DNA of 64,000 nt from Patagioenas fasciata (Eukaryota; Chordata; Aves; Columbiformes; Columbidae): assembly GCF_037038585.1 (NCBI RefSeq), contig NC_092521.1, positions 55,354,398 through 55,418,397 of the forward strand, in the 5' to 3' direction. This document shows positions 13,301-25,235 of this stretch, one piece after another. Positions within the stretch are counted from its first letter, which is position 1. Each line of letters starts with the position of its first letter. The notes under the pieces are model-generated. The model ran no database searches and was not told where the DNA came from. It saw nothing but the letters and a program-made list of their open reading frames with translations. The position numbers and the translations under genes are program-made.

Positions 13301-14385
13301 GGTGAAAAGCTGAATTACTGTACAGGAGCACCTGACTCTCTAGCTGATCTGCTATAATAATAACGCTGCAGTGCTAGGTTGGTGCAGCTGGTGCTGGATT
13401 CATCCGAGACTGGTTTTCTCAAGGGAGCCGTCAGCAGGACTGACACACGGGCTGCAGTGCCAAGGGTGTTTGGTGGAGCTGGTTTGCACCGTGACTCGAG
13501 ACTGTGACTGTCTGGTTGGGGGTGACTCGCTTTTCTGGCTTGTCATGAACTAGTTTTAAAAACAAGATGATGAAGGAACTAGTTTTCATATATGCTCTGC
13601 ATATGTGTGTGTATAGAAGTACAGATTTATGTTGTTTATTCTGACACGTAGTGTTTTTTCACTATGTCTGGTTCTGATATACTGCACATTGTATTCTGTA
13701 AGTACATTTTTTTGTTGTTAATGGTCATTTCACCTTTATGGACTTAAAGTTACGGATCAAAGGTAGCGAGAAGATGCAGATACAAATAGGTACAGTTGTT
13801 GACTTGCCATTCTTAAGCATGAAAATGGCATATGATAGGAAAAGCTTGTTTGCAGGCTGAGAAATCTAAAAAAGGCCATTAGTCAAGAATTGGGACTCAG
13901 AAGTAATAAAGTTACACTCAAAAAAAAAAAATTTGTTCATGGTACAGAAGGTACATGTAAAGTGCTACAATGTAACATGGGTTTGTATCAATACCTAGAA
14001 AAGTTACCTGTCATCCCTTGTCTTCACTAATCCTTCATGGCACGCAGTAATAAGCGTGACCAGATAGATTATACACGCGAGTACTCTGACTGTAATCAGA
14101 CCGTTTCAGTACAGTGATGATATATTTTACTATCCTATCCTTAATTATTTAAACCAGAGTCAGTAATAAATTGTACATTTAAAATCACCTGCTAAGTACT
14201 CCATTTTGTTTATATAAGGGCTTTGACTGGGCTGGACCCACTCGCTTCATGTATGGGATGCTGCAATCTGTTCATACTTTTACCTTCTGTTTTACATATT
14301 AATTGTATCATACCCTAAAATGTAGTTTTTGTGTTTTATTGAACCTACCATGATTAACGCTAATAAATGTTTTGAATACCCCTGA
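10305..14385 (+). other. RAB31: RAB31 3' UTR (inferred extent)
   Basis: About 4 kb of AU-rich, repeat-poor sequence follows the RAB31 stop. The extent is inferred from the well-placed poly(A) signal at 14362-14367 and from the long 3' UTR of mammalian RAB31. An earlier AATAAA at 10576-10581 could give a short form. It includes a 16-base A run near 10831 and a short direct repeat (GAACTAGTTTT near 13547 and 13577). No reading frame looks genuine. Confidence 0.6.
14362..14367 (+). promoter_or_regulatory. RAB31: Poly(A) signal AATAAA, probable RAB31 distal
   Basis: A canonical AATAAA is followed by a plausible cleavage region and a GT-rich stretch (TTTGGGGATGTCTCTG) about 20-35 bases downstream. 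It lies about 4.06 kb after the RAB31 stop. Earlier AATAAA hexamers exist, so use of this one is inferred. Confidence 0.55.
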
Positions 14386-17300
14386 TTTGGGGATGTCTCT
14401 GATTTCAATACAGCAGAACAAAATAGGTCCTATTGTTCACATCATTTGGTCTTGAAAAAGGGCTGTCTGCAGTCTGTGGATTGTGTACCTGGGATTTAAA
14501 TGGTGCTTGGTTCATGTGTGGCTGCCTTTAGCAGAAACCGAATGCATTCCTAGGGGATCTTGCAGTGCGGGTGAATTTTCAAAAAAACAGAAAAGGATTA
14601 TCTAAAAATCCCTTCACTAAGTTACTTGATTTATCCATTAGAAGAGTGGCCAGGATCAGCCTGGAAATTCAGAATAGTAGCTGTCAGTATAAAGTGAGCT
14701 TACAGTTACCACTTGCTTTGAATAGCAACCATGACTACTATGGCTCATAAGACACTTTCTCTTTTGTATGTTTTTGGGTTTTTTTGGTGGTACATTTAAG
14801 GTTTTTTCTTACTTTATGTCCCTTGAACTTGTCTTTAGGAGTTAAGAATTAACACTCCCTTACGAAGCATGCAGTATTTCATGCCTATTAGTTGTATTGT
14901 TTCAAGAGGTCTTTAAACTCACCAGAAGTTTTTTGCACTGTCTGGTTCATGTTTTCAGAGTTGTTACCACAACTATGAAGACTAGGAATAAAGGATTGGG
15001 GTTTTTTTTAAGGAAAAACAGGTTTTTGGAGTAAGGCTTTTCTAACTACCATGATAAATTCAATACACAGCACTACCCAAGAAGCACAGTAACTCAACAG
15101 TACAGAACACCATTTCTCTATGTAAGTAGAAACCAGTATTTCAAAGGGCGTTACACAGGTTATGAGTTTAGTTATTGCTTGAAGAGACCTGGCAGGATCT
15201 GCTCCCTGCTTTACAGCATTCATAATCACAATGAAGAAATTATGTATCTTATCTCCAGCTACGTGTAAATAAAAATGAACCCAGGTATATAACTGTAAAC
15301 TGTAAAATGTGATGTACTTAATTCAAGGAAAGCCTAAGTAAGACCCACTTAACTATTACCAGTGTGTTGGAAAATCAGAAGTGAATGCTGTTTTTCCTTT
15401 CAGTGTGGAAAGAGAGCTGTGCCACTCGATGGATCAGTCCTGCCATTGTCTATGAGGTGTTTTACATGGCTTAGAAGCGTGTTCTTGTAGTGCTTCAGGT
15501 TAGTTTAGAGTTGAATTTAGCAAAGAGGGGGGAGCTGTACAATTAGCCTGAAAATAAACCTCTCCTGCTTTCCTTTTGAAGACTGAAGCTTGTGTCTCGT
15601 GGTACTTAAAAGTATTTGACATTTCAGCCTTCAAAATCTTCACGACAGCGTCTTCAGTCTTTCTGCAAAGAGCATCGCAGGACACCCTGCTATGATCTGA
15701 GCACTGTTCTGAAATCAGGACAGCAAGGCTGATGAAGTAGTCTGTGTGTCTACTTCATACCTCCACCCCCTCACCCAATCTGTAAAAGTGTTTAGGCTAC
15801 TACCAGGTTTGTGAAATGCCTCCTTTCCCTGAAAGAACACAGTAAGCTGCATGATTATTTTTTTCCTCCTCCTCAACATTGTTTCACACAAGGCTACAGG
15901 GCAATTTTCTTGAAAGCGTTAAAACACTTATGGGAGGATAAAGCAGCTAAAAGTATTTGTACAAATGCCTCTGTTAATTGGTGCCAGTTAGTCCGTAAGG
16001 ACTCACTATCAACAATACGATGCATTCATGTGTGCTGGGATTCTTGACCATTAAGAAGATCTGCTTTTGATGATATCCATATTTTAACAGCTGGACCAGC
16101 ACTAACTCCATTGCTTGATACAAATGCTCTCACTGTCCAAAAGTAACAATCTTCAGTAGAAACTGTGAAATTAATGGTTGGCAGCATTTAGCGGGTTAAG
16201 ATGAGAAGGAATAAGTAATAGCATAGTGAAACATAATGTAGCCTTTTTCATGTCTGAAAAATCAATTTCAGATGGGTTTCTTCATTCTTGATTAAGCTCT
16301 TATTGCAAAATATCTGCAAAATTCTTACACTTCTGGTACTACCAAGTGGGTCTTGATGCAGATTAGTTTGCATTATCACTTATCACTGCTGTGTATTTTG
16401 TAGGAATAGGAGGGCAGGCTCATGATACTAGCATTAATAACCACTGTGTTTTCAATACATATGGTGTAGAAGTATTACTGGAATGGTTTTGTAACATAGC
16501 TGTTGTGAAAACTTGAAGACAGTACACTGGCAGAACTCGAAGTGTAAGAGACCTGTACTAACTTGCATTTAGTGTCACACCAATGAACAAGTTTTTAATA
16601 AGATGTCATTAATCAATGCAGGAAAGTATACTGCTACGGTGGAAAAGAATTGTGAGGCTTCTGGTTAGATATTAAACATTTACCAGCTTGAGAAGGATTT
16701 CGTTTTTTCTCACTACTAAATTACTCCAGCCAGAAATCATTTTTATTCCTAAGACTTCCTGAAGTATTAAAAAAAAAAAGGTGCAAGCTTTCTTAGAAAA
16801 GCACTGACCTTGCTTTTTCAAAACCTCCCTGACAACCCAAGCTTTATCTTTCTCATCATCTGTCAAAAGTTGAGACACGCCTTATTTATGATGAAACACT
16901 CAACCTTTCCGATTGCCACACTCTGATAGTTTCAGAAAACAAAAATGCATTTCCCCTTAAGTCCGTTTAATTCACATTTATTTTATCTAGTCAGTGCCAT
17001 TCCTGCTCCCTCCACAACAGTGAAATACATGTCTAAATAAGAAGATAAATACCTAACAACTGAATCCCTGTTTCCCTACAGCACGTAGAGTACTCTGGGG
17101 AAATTATCTGTTGCGGACAAAGAGACAAACCCAGGGCTTTTGATTACTTATTGAAAAGTACCAAGCAATAAGGAAGTCGTCTTACATACCTAAGAGATGC
17201 CCTTGAGTAAAATGAACATCACGCTCCTTTGTCAATATAATATGACGTGGGAGGCAAGGAACACCGTTGCTGTTACTGACTAAATAAATTAATAAATGAA

Positions 17301-19641
17301 TAAGAGGATAGTAACAGTTTCTCTTCGCTTGTTTAATGGGGTTGAAATGTAGGTTTAGCACCTTATAAAAGAAAACCCTGCTTCTTGTCATCTGCAAAGA
17401 ATATGGCTGCTTTGCTGATAAATACATGTCAGGAGTTTTCACAGAGCTTTTGCAAGAATGTGCAATGGATGCAACCTGGAGGACACAATACATTTCAAAA
17501 TCCCTTTCCAATATTCTGCAAAAAATCAAATCATCAGCAAACCTAGAATCACTACCAAATGTTTAAGTTTCTGTCTGTGTTTATCACTTACCATGTGAGA
17601 CAATTTTGCACTGTAGATATTTACCAAAAAAAGCATAAAATGTGTATTAGGAATCTAATAAGAGTTCTCAGAAAGAAGAACATTCAAAATAAAGACTTAA
17701 AATTTTCGGTGCTATTTCTTGACACAGTCAGGAACCCAAATGAGAATGAAATGTCTTTCCTGGCACCATTCCCTTTAGAGATACTATTTGTCCTCTGAGT
17801 TTTACCATACTCTGTAGGTCATTCCTGGTTCTCAGGGAAAATTTGCTTTCAAGGTGGCAACCTGAACCGCCTGCTGGCACCCAACCAGCTCTCCTCCGGA
17901 ATGGTTCTCCCCATGGTCACAGTAAGGAGGGACAGAAGTCTCATTAGCAGCTGACGTTTCTAAGAGAGGTGACTCGGCTTCCTGGTAGTTTTGAGTACAA
18001 AGGAGACTTTTGAGATATGCTGGAAATATGAACTTGTAATGACCTAGGAAAGGGTTTTCTACAGAGAAACTTGTTTCCTTGTGACAGAAATACCAGAAAA
18101 AGAAACACTATTTTTAAAAGAATTTTCACCACAGTCTTTTTAAAAATTTTTTTAATACTTTTAGGAGGTGAAATTGCTGGAGGGGAAATAGGTTTTTTGA
18201 AATGGCAACAAAGCCAGAATGTCATGTTGATTACAAAATTCTGAAGTGGGAAAATAATATTCAGAACTGAAAAGAAGGTGCAAACAACATGCTGATGTCC
18301 TACCCTGGAAAACACACTTTGTGGTGGGTCACAGCTCCATCAATGTGACAGAAAAGGAATAAAAGTGATGTCTGAAATAGAAAATTTGGATTAAAGGTGA
18401 AAAGGATATCACATTATAAATCGTCAAATGGTGCATATACATGGTACAGCTGTCTTTACACCATCGTTACATGAGAGCTCTAGCTAATAAATGAGCATAA
18501 ACAAATACAAGATTAAGAGTGCATCAGGTGGCTAGACTCCACCTATAAAAAATGATACCATATCTTTACCTGTGGGTATGCCTGGATTTACATAGTACAA
18601 AGTACACTGAATAAAAGATGATACCTGTTCTTGCGGTCCTTGACACACCGGTTACTGAGTTGGAGCCCTGGACAAAGGGCTCTGGCTAATACATTCCACT
18701 GCACTTACATAGCCACCCTGCCTACCTAGTTTAGCTTTTCATGAAGCTTGATTCTGGATGTCTTGGAATCAGTAGTTTTGCACAAAAAAGGCAAATTGTT
18801 CCAGAGAAGGCTACGGAAGAAAGGATGGGGTGGTGATAAATCTATGCAAGTAGATTTGCATTGACCGATTCAACCACAGCATGTAGTAGGTACTTAAGTA
18901 CTTGCTGCTGGGAGTATGAAGGCTTTACAATAACACGACATCCATCACTGAAAGATAAAACAGAGGGATTTTTATTTTATTTTACCCAGGAGGAAATTAA
19001 TGACTTAGAAAATCCACAAGACACGAGTCATCAAGTCATCAATGTCAGCAGGCATGTCTTCCAGACACCTCGCCTCATCTCACTGCGAATCACACACCAG
19101 TGAAAGATGCATACCATGGCAGAAAAATTGCTCCCTTCCTTGTATGATACACACAGTTTAAAAAATTACAGGGCCTGAAGCAACTCCCAGATTAGAAAGA
19201 GAGCCTCTGTCTGAGAAGCCTGTTTCACATCACATCAGTGACAGCGAGGTGAGGATGTCTGGGAGCTACGGGTTTCAAAGATCTAGGAAAGTGGTTACTT
19301 AGCTGTATGATTCAACTCATGTCTCTGGGAGTGCAGGAGAGCCTGGAGTTATTGAGGCAGGCTTGCTTTCAAAGAAAGCCAGCTTTTTTTTGTGTGTGTG
19401 TGAAATGGTGCTAGAATTCCCATGAGAGGTCCCCATTTCCCCAGATATTTGAGGGAAGATGTGATCCCTGCCATTTTCAATCAGCATTGGAAATTTTCCT
19501 TCCATTTAGTGAGAGCTCAAAGCCATAACAAAATCCTGGATGTTAGGTAATTCCAATGCATATTTTAAGCTAGGCAGCCAGAGGCATTAAATTAGAGTTC
19601 AGGAACTTGTGATTTTCTTTTGGTGTCTTCAGATCATGCTG
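14386..19641. other. Intergenic region RAB31-VAPA, first part
   Basis: AT-rich intergenic DNA. No exon of a known gene, RNA gene or clear repeat is recognised. Reading frames are short (the longest are 115 and 123 codons, minus strand, 17182-17529 and 17944-18315) and have no family likeness. Positions 18990-19103 look faintly exon-like (see findings). Confidence 0.6.
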
Positions 19642-19740
19642 GATATAGAATCATAGAACCATTTCAGTTGGAAGAGACCCTCAGGATTATCTAGTCCAAC
19701 CATAACCTAACCTAACTCTGGCACTAAACCATGTGTAAGC
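19642..19740 (-). mobile_element. CR1 LINE 3'-end fragment
   Basis: About 100 bases of the CR1 3' end on the minus strand. The plus strand reads ATAGAATCATAGAACCATTT, then TTGGAAGAGACCCTCAGGAT and TCTAGTCCAACC. It lies 63 bases before the solo LTR and is unrelated to it. Confidence 0.85.
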
Positions 19741-19803
19741 AAGCCATGTTTCAAGCTAGGGGGCCTATCTGATTTTATATACAGTCATGTCATAAAAGGT
19801 GTG

Positions 19804-20141
19804 TGTCGTGGTTGAGACGGACAAACAACACAGACCAAGTTCTTCCAGGATGAAAGTAGTAGATGCCATTTATTGCCACAAGTGCATTTTTATACAGTTT
19901 TACCAATTCATGTGTCCCTTCGCTATTGGTTACAAGTTACAGCAGTAACATCTCATTGGCTAATTTTGCTATCATCAATGTTACTCTTCTACTCCCTTCT
20001 CTCTCACGGGTACATCCTTAACATCTCTGGATACTCCTTTACTCCCATCTTTCTCATGGGTAGGCCTTCATATCTTCAAGGCTAATTTCTGTTCCCATGC
20101 CCTCTGTCAGGGAATCCACGGACTCCCCATAGTTCCCCACA
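19804..20141 (-). mobile_element. Solo LTR of an endogenous retrovirus (class II/ERVK-like)
   Basis: A 338-bp LTR lies on the minus strand. On that strand it begins TGTGGGGAACTATGG and ends CAACCACGACA, so it has the TG...CA ends. It is flanked by an exact 6-bp duplication GGTGTG (19798-19803 and 20142-20147), the size made by class II (beta/alpha-type) integrases. Minus-strand control elements are in the right order: CCAAT boxes (plus-strand ATTGG at 19955-19959 and 19925-19929), a TATA box (plus TTTTTATA at 19887-19894) and AATAAA (plus TTTATT at 19869-19874). No internal retroviral sequence is present, so it is a recombinational remnant. U5 is short. Confidence 0.82.
19983..20062 (-). repeat. 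Imperfect direct repeat inside LTR U3
   Basis: Two 30-base copies, 19983-20012 and 20033-20062, match at 25 of 30 positions with a 50-bp period. They lie in the U3 part of the solo LTR, upstream of its CCAAT and TATA boxes. This is where retroviral enhancers are often duplicated. Confidence 0.7.
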
Positions 20142-20147
20142 GGTGTG

Positions 20148-23100
20148 TGACGAGGTGATGGAAACATTCTCTATCAATTTTTGCAGTCATCTGCAATTTT
20201 AAATATAATTCCTACTATAATGTCACGGTTGTAATTTACCTGTATCTTTTGTACTTAAAGCTGGTCTATGGAGAGTGAGATTTTGACTGAGTATGAGTAT
20301 AAATTGTTACCTTTCTGTCAACAGGGTAGATGCTTCCAATTCATGTATCCATCTTCTCTTCAACTGCCATCCTTCTAGGAAGCCACTGAATAAGAGCAAT
20401 TTTGAGTCAGGGCTTTGAGGCCTTGAAGCCTGAGGTTGCTTTGGCATATGTTGAATTACCACACTGCCAGGCCTCCATGGCAACTTTATCACTACCATCA
20501 GAACAGCCTGCTCTATTGCCTCATACAAGAGTAGGCTTCGTGGGTGGTTTTGTGCATTTTTAAATTTTCCTGTGAGACAACTGCAAATGTATTTCCTTAT
20601 GATGTCATCTGGTATCTGATGATGGCACAATGAAGGAAAGTGTTGTGTTTTATTAGCTACTCAACCCACATGAAGGCAACAAAGATGGTGAAAACTGAAA
20701 ATGTGCAAAACTGTTTAATCTCGAGTAAACTCTACTGTCTAGTTTCTAGGAAAGTAGTCAGATAATTGATAGATGTTGCTCTGGTCATCTCATCAAGCAA
20801 ATTATTTCTGCTTGTGTTTAATAATGAACCCATCCATGTTATCCAGCCTGAAGCAATCAGAACTCGGGTCAGTCCTAATGTGGCCAGAAGCCTTCCCATC
20901 CTGTCCAGTCTTTTATAATGAGTTGTTACTGAAATTTGTTAAAATTGAGTCAGTGGCCCAACTGAGTCATTCCGAAATCTCTATCCAGTTCATTCTCTAA
21001 GAGACAAACATAAGATTTAAAACATCATTTAACTTTTCGGTAACTATAAATAATTGCGAAGAAATATCACGTGTGATGTCGCTGGAATACATAAGCTTTC
21101 CCAAATGCATGACATTTTTAAAGCAAGAGCCTAATTCTCAGATTTAAAATGTGACTTAGTAAAAAACATAATGATGCAGTTCCTTGGTTTGCTGTCCTTC
21201 AAAGCTATCTAGATCAAGCCTCCTAGGATTTGCTGAAGATTACGTGCCATACTTTGAATCTCAACTTAGAATGTGAAAATTGCCTGAAGAGTGATCTTTT
21301 CAGCTTAGCCATCCCTGAGATTGAAAAAACAGTATTTTAACTTGGTTAGAAGTTCTGTTACTGATGCATAAGCCAAAATCCAGCTCAACTATTTCTGAAC
21401 AGCTAACAAGAGCAAAAGCCAATTGTTTGTTTTTTGCCTTTGATGTGAGTGAAAATGAATTCACCTTGGGTCTAGTTGCTAGATAAGAAAGCACAATTTT
21501 ACCAAGCTACTTCAAAAAGCTGGATTTCTTCTGTTACAATAATGAAGTGATACGAAATACTTTCACTTTCACTGTATGTGTGAGAGAATGTTCATCAATG
21601 AAAGCAAAACACATTTAAATCTTCAGGGTTGAATGCTCCCAAGAGTATGACAAAAATTGATGGAGAAGCTCTTGGAGTCATTCATATTCATTCTGAACAA
21701 ACACTGGTGCACAGGGGAAATTTCAGATGACTGATAAAAAGAGAACAAGGCATATTGTAAAGAATAAATGTGATGGGTTTGGATAATTACAACCATTACA
21801 TAGACCCTGGGCAAAGTATTACTGAAGACAAACAGAACGAACAGAAATTAATTCATAGGTAGTAGCTTACGTAATGTTTATCAATATATTTTTTATGGAA
21901 AATAGGTGCATTCAAGCAATGAGATGTGACTCGTATTAATTTAATATACATGGATTACTTTAACTCATTTGGTGTAGCACTGCATGACAATCTGGTAAAA
22001 AAAGCCTCAGTACTATACAAAATCAGTTTTACCTGTATCAAATGCTTTGCGAACCAATTAGCAGCTACATCAGCATATTTCTACTCTCTTCTAATTGGTT
22101 ATTTAACAGCTTCAAAGGTGCTCATGCAGTTCAATGTCTTTATCAGTTATCTGGAAGAAAACACATCTCTTTGCTGATAACTTTGCAATCGATACCAAAA
22201 TTGCTGGCAAGGCAAAAATGAAGATAATAAAGTGACATACGGGTATTTAACATGGTGCTTCAGATCTTAAGACATAATTTAAAAATAGGAGGAGCCTCAA
22301 TGTGGAAGAGATACTATCTCCCGTCTGTGTATGGTGGGACCCTCTGAAGTCCCCGGTTCTGGCCTGGAGAGGGAGAGTGGTGGATGAATAGAAGCTACTC
22401 TCTGATCCACTATAGATTCCCGTTTTCTTAATTTCTATTATTTGCCTTACTTGGGGAGGGAAAAAATGCAAGGAATGGCCAGGCACAGGAAAAAAAACCC
22501 ACCACATTCAAGGTTTGTAGTGGCTGACTCTGGTATTCTATCAAATTGCTACTAATGTATGTTAAATTGGTTTTTCTCATACTAGGGACAAAGGAGGAAA
22601 AAATACACCTGCCTTATTTGAAGGTGAAAGGAGAAGAAGCTTGCTGGCCTGTCTGTCTGCTAGCCAGCCGGAAGAGAGGGGCAGGAGCAAAGTGGATTAG
22701 GAGAGAAGGAAGGGGAAAAAACACGGAAACAAACAAAACCAACGGCAAAATAGGACAGAAGTAGTTTTGGGGTGATGGAGTGGGAGCAAAAGGGTCTCAA
22801 TGCACTATAGTGTGTTTCTCTCTGAAAAACAGAAGTGAAGTGAGGGAACTTGTGGAATTAAAACAGTCATTGCACTGTTAAAGTCTATATTAAAAGGCAT
22901 GCTCACACAATTTTTACAAGCATTTAACTTTATGAATTTAACCGTGAAACATCTATTTATGTATTTATCTGCAACAGGTAGGTAGGCACAGGACCAAAGC
23001 AGTGGGTGATTTGGGACAGACTCCTAACCTTCCTTTGGTGCTGGGGGAGGAAAATGGTGAATACTGACAGTTGTAGGTGGAGAGCAGAGCGCATGGTTGC

Positions 23101-24703
23101 AGTGCCCATAGTGTAGGTAGGACCTGCTGAAGGGTAGAAGCGTTGTTCACAGGGAAGGGGAGCAACAGGGAATTGTGCACAGCGCAACAGATCACTGGCT
23201 GACAGGCACACATGGGTTGGGAGTGCAAAGGTCCCACATGAGATAATCCAGGGCAGAGCATCTTTTGCTACATGAGGCTTTCCGTAGGCCTTTTCACCCT
23301 TTGCAACTTCAGAAATGCTGTTGGGTGTTGCAGCTTTGCCTCTGCAAAGTGCTCGTACCTGTTTTAAGGTGACCCACCAAAGTACCAGAAAAAAGTCTGA
23401 AAGACATGTCCCTGGTTTTGCGCAGTGTATCAATTGCATATTGCAATCTAACAGGTTCACATGCGTATCATTTGTACAATCAAGCTATAAATAATTCAGT
23501 ATTTGGCAGTCAAAGATTCCATCAATAATATCATGCTGATTTTTTTTCTTTTTTCTTTCCCGAATGCAAAGTAAATAAATATTTCATAAACAATCTCTCA
23601 GGTAGAGTGTTCAAGCTTGTGTGCAGAAACAGAACACCTCTGCAACAAACAAAATGGAGTGGGGAGATGATTCTAGAAACCTTGTGTCTTTACTCCTAGA
23701 GGTAATGAACTAATCAAGAACAAAGAGATTTCATGTGTGTATTAGCTCCATATCAGTAATCTGAGCCTCCTGCATCCGTTAGAGGAGCATTTTGTGCACG
23801 TGCTTGTTTCCTGCCACAAGACAAGGGTAACAGAGAATTTTCCAGGAGATGCACACAAACCACAAGAGCAGAGTGGCTGTGGGTGCCCACGGGAGCTGTG
23901 ATTTTTGCAAATCTGCAAACTCTTAATTTTCTCCATGTTAGTGTTCCTCTGGATCACATAAACCTGTGCAATTGCAGAGAAAGAGCTGTAGCTGGCATAA
24001 GTGGTTGTGATTTAATTGATCATTCAGAGTGGAGGAAAATCCTCATATTATTTAGTAACAGACTACAGGGGAACGGATCTTTCCTCATCAGTCACTATGC
24101 AACCTATTGAATCCACTGATGGTTTGAATTTCTCCACATCTCCCCTTCTTTTGCTCTGTTCATTTTCAGACTCTTAGTTAATTGGATCTTTCAGCAGAGA
24201 CAAACATTTCATTCTAATGTTCATGATACGTATTTATTTTTAGGGTGTTGTTAACATAGTTTTTGCTGTCTCTTTCTGTCTGGCTCTGCTTAATTGATGA
24301 AAAAAATAGCTGTCTAAAATGTTCTTGAGAAAAGTTGCTAATTTTTCCCCAGAGATCTTCTCCTTGTGTTTGTTTTCAGTCAATTCTACTCAATTTTGTA
24401 AGAAAAATCTAGCACTGCTTCTTCAGAGTGTGTTTACTTTCTCTTGTAACCATTGCAAACTAATGTATCCTGGGAAAAGGAGTTGGATTCTTCTCATTCG
24501 CAAATACCATTAACAGAATTATGGACCAAATTCCATACACAGCTCCAAATTACACACTCAATTAGGGCCTGATCCAATGCTTATTAAAGTCACTGGAAAA
24601 AAATCTCCCTGAGTTTAATGGACTTTAGCTCAGCCCTCGGGGAATGGACATTTCCACTGCGGATGATCAGTTTAATCTTCGAGCATGCTGGAATTTACAC
24701 AAT
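20148..24703. other. Intergenic region, second part
   Basis: No recognised gene. A 167-codon open frame occurs on the minus strand (22957-23460), without known family likeness. Positions 22600-22770 are purine-rich. A short run at 22150-22205 faintly resembles the CR1 FADD region but is too diverged to call. Confidence 0.6.
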
Positions 24704-25235
24704 GATAGACTCATAGGGCTGGAAAGGACTGCAGAGGTCACATCTCAAGGCAGGATGAGCTAAATTTATATCTCCAAACAGATGTCTAACCTGTTCTTAA
24801 AGGGCAGTGACTGGGACTCCATGGATTGCACTTCCAGGCAATCTTTTTCTTTAATTATCCTTACTCTTAAAAAGTTCTTCATATCTGCTCTAAATCAGTT
24901 CCTGCTCTGGTCTATGCCCATTACTTCCTACCCTGTTCAAATTAAGCAAGAGCAGACTATTTTCTTTCTCTTTGCTATGGTGTTTAATGTATTTGAAGAC
25001 TACTGAACACATGAATCCATCTTGTCTTCCTTAGGCTAAACAACCTCAGTTCTTCAATCAGTTCCATATTTCAGTCTACTTGTTTCCTGGACCCCCTTCA
25101 ATTATCCCACATCTTTCCTGAAGGATCATGCCCAAAACTGGACACGGCACTTCAGTGTGCGTCTCGATCAGCACTTAGTAGAGGCAAAGCACTTCATGTG
25201 TCATGCATCGTCTCAGTACAGTGCTTGTCTTTCAC
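24704..25235 (-). mobile_element. Old, diverged CR1 LINE fragment
   Basis: The minus-strand CR1 3' region is recognisable through decayed landmarks on the plus strand. These are GACTCATAGGGCTGGAAAGG, then AAAGTTCTTCATATCTGC, then AACAACCTCAGTTC, then GCCCAAAACTGGACACGGCAC. There are many substitutions and small indels, so it is an old insertion. Boundaries are approximate. Confidence 0.8.

Noticed and set aside
18662..18683. Small palindrome GAGCCCT/AGGGCTC
   Set aside because: Seven pairs with a 6-base loop is common by chance, and there is no supporting context.
22130..22215. Possible CR1 RT trace (CTTTGCTGATAACTTTGCAAT)
   Set aside because: Too short and too diverged to distinguish from chance.
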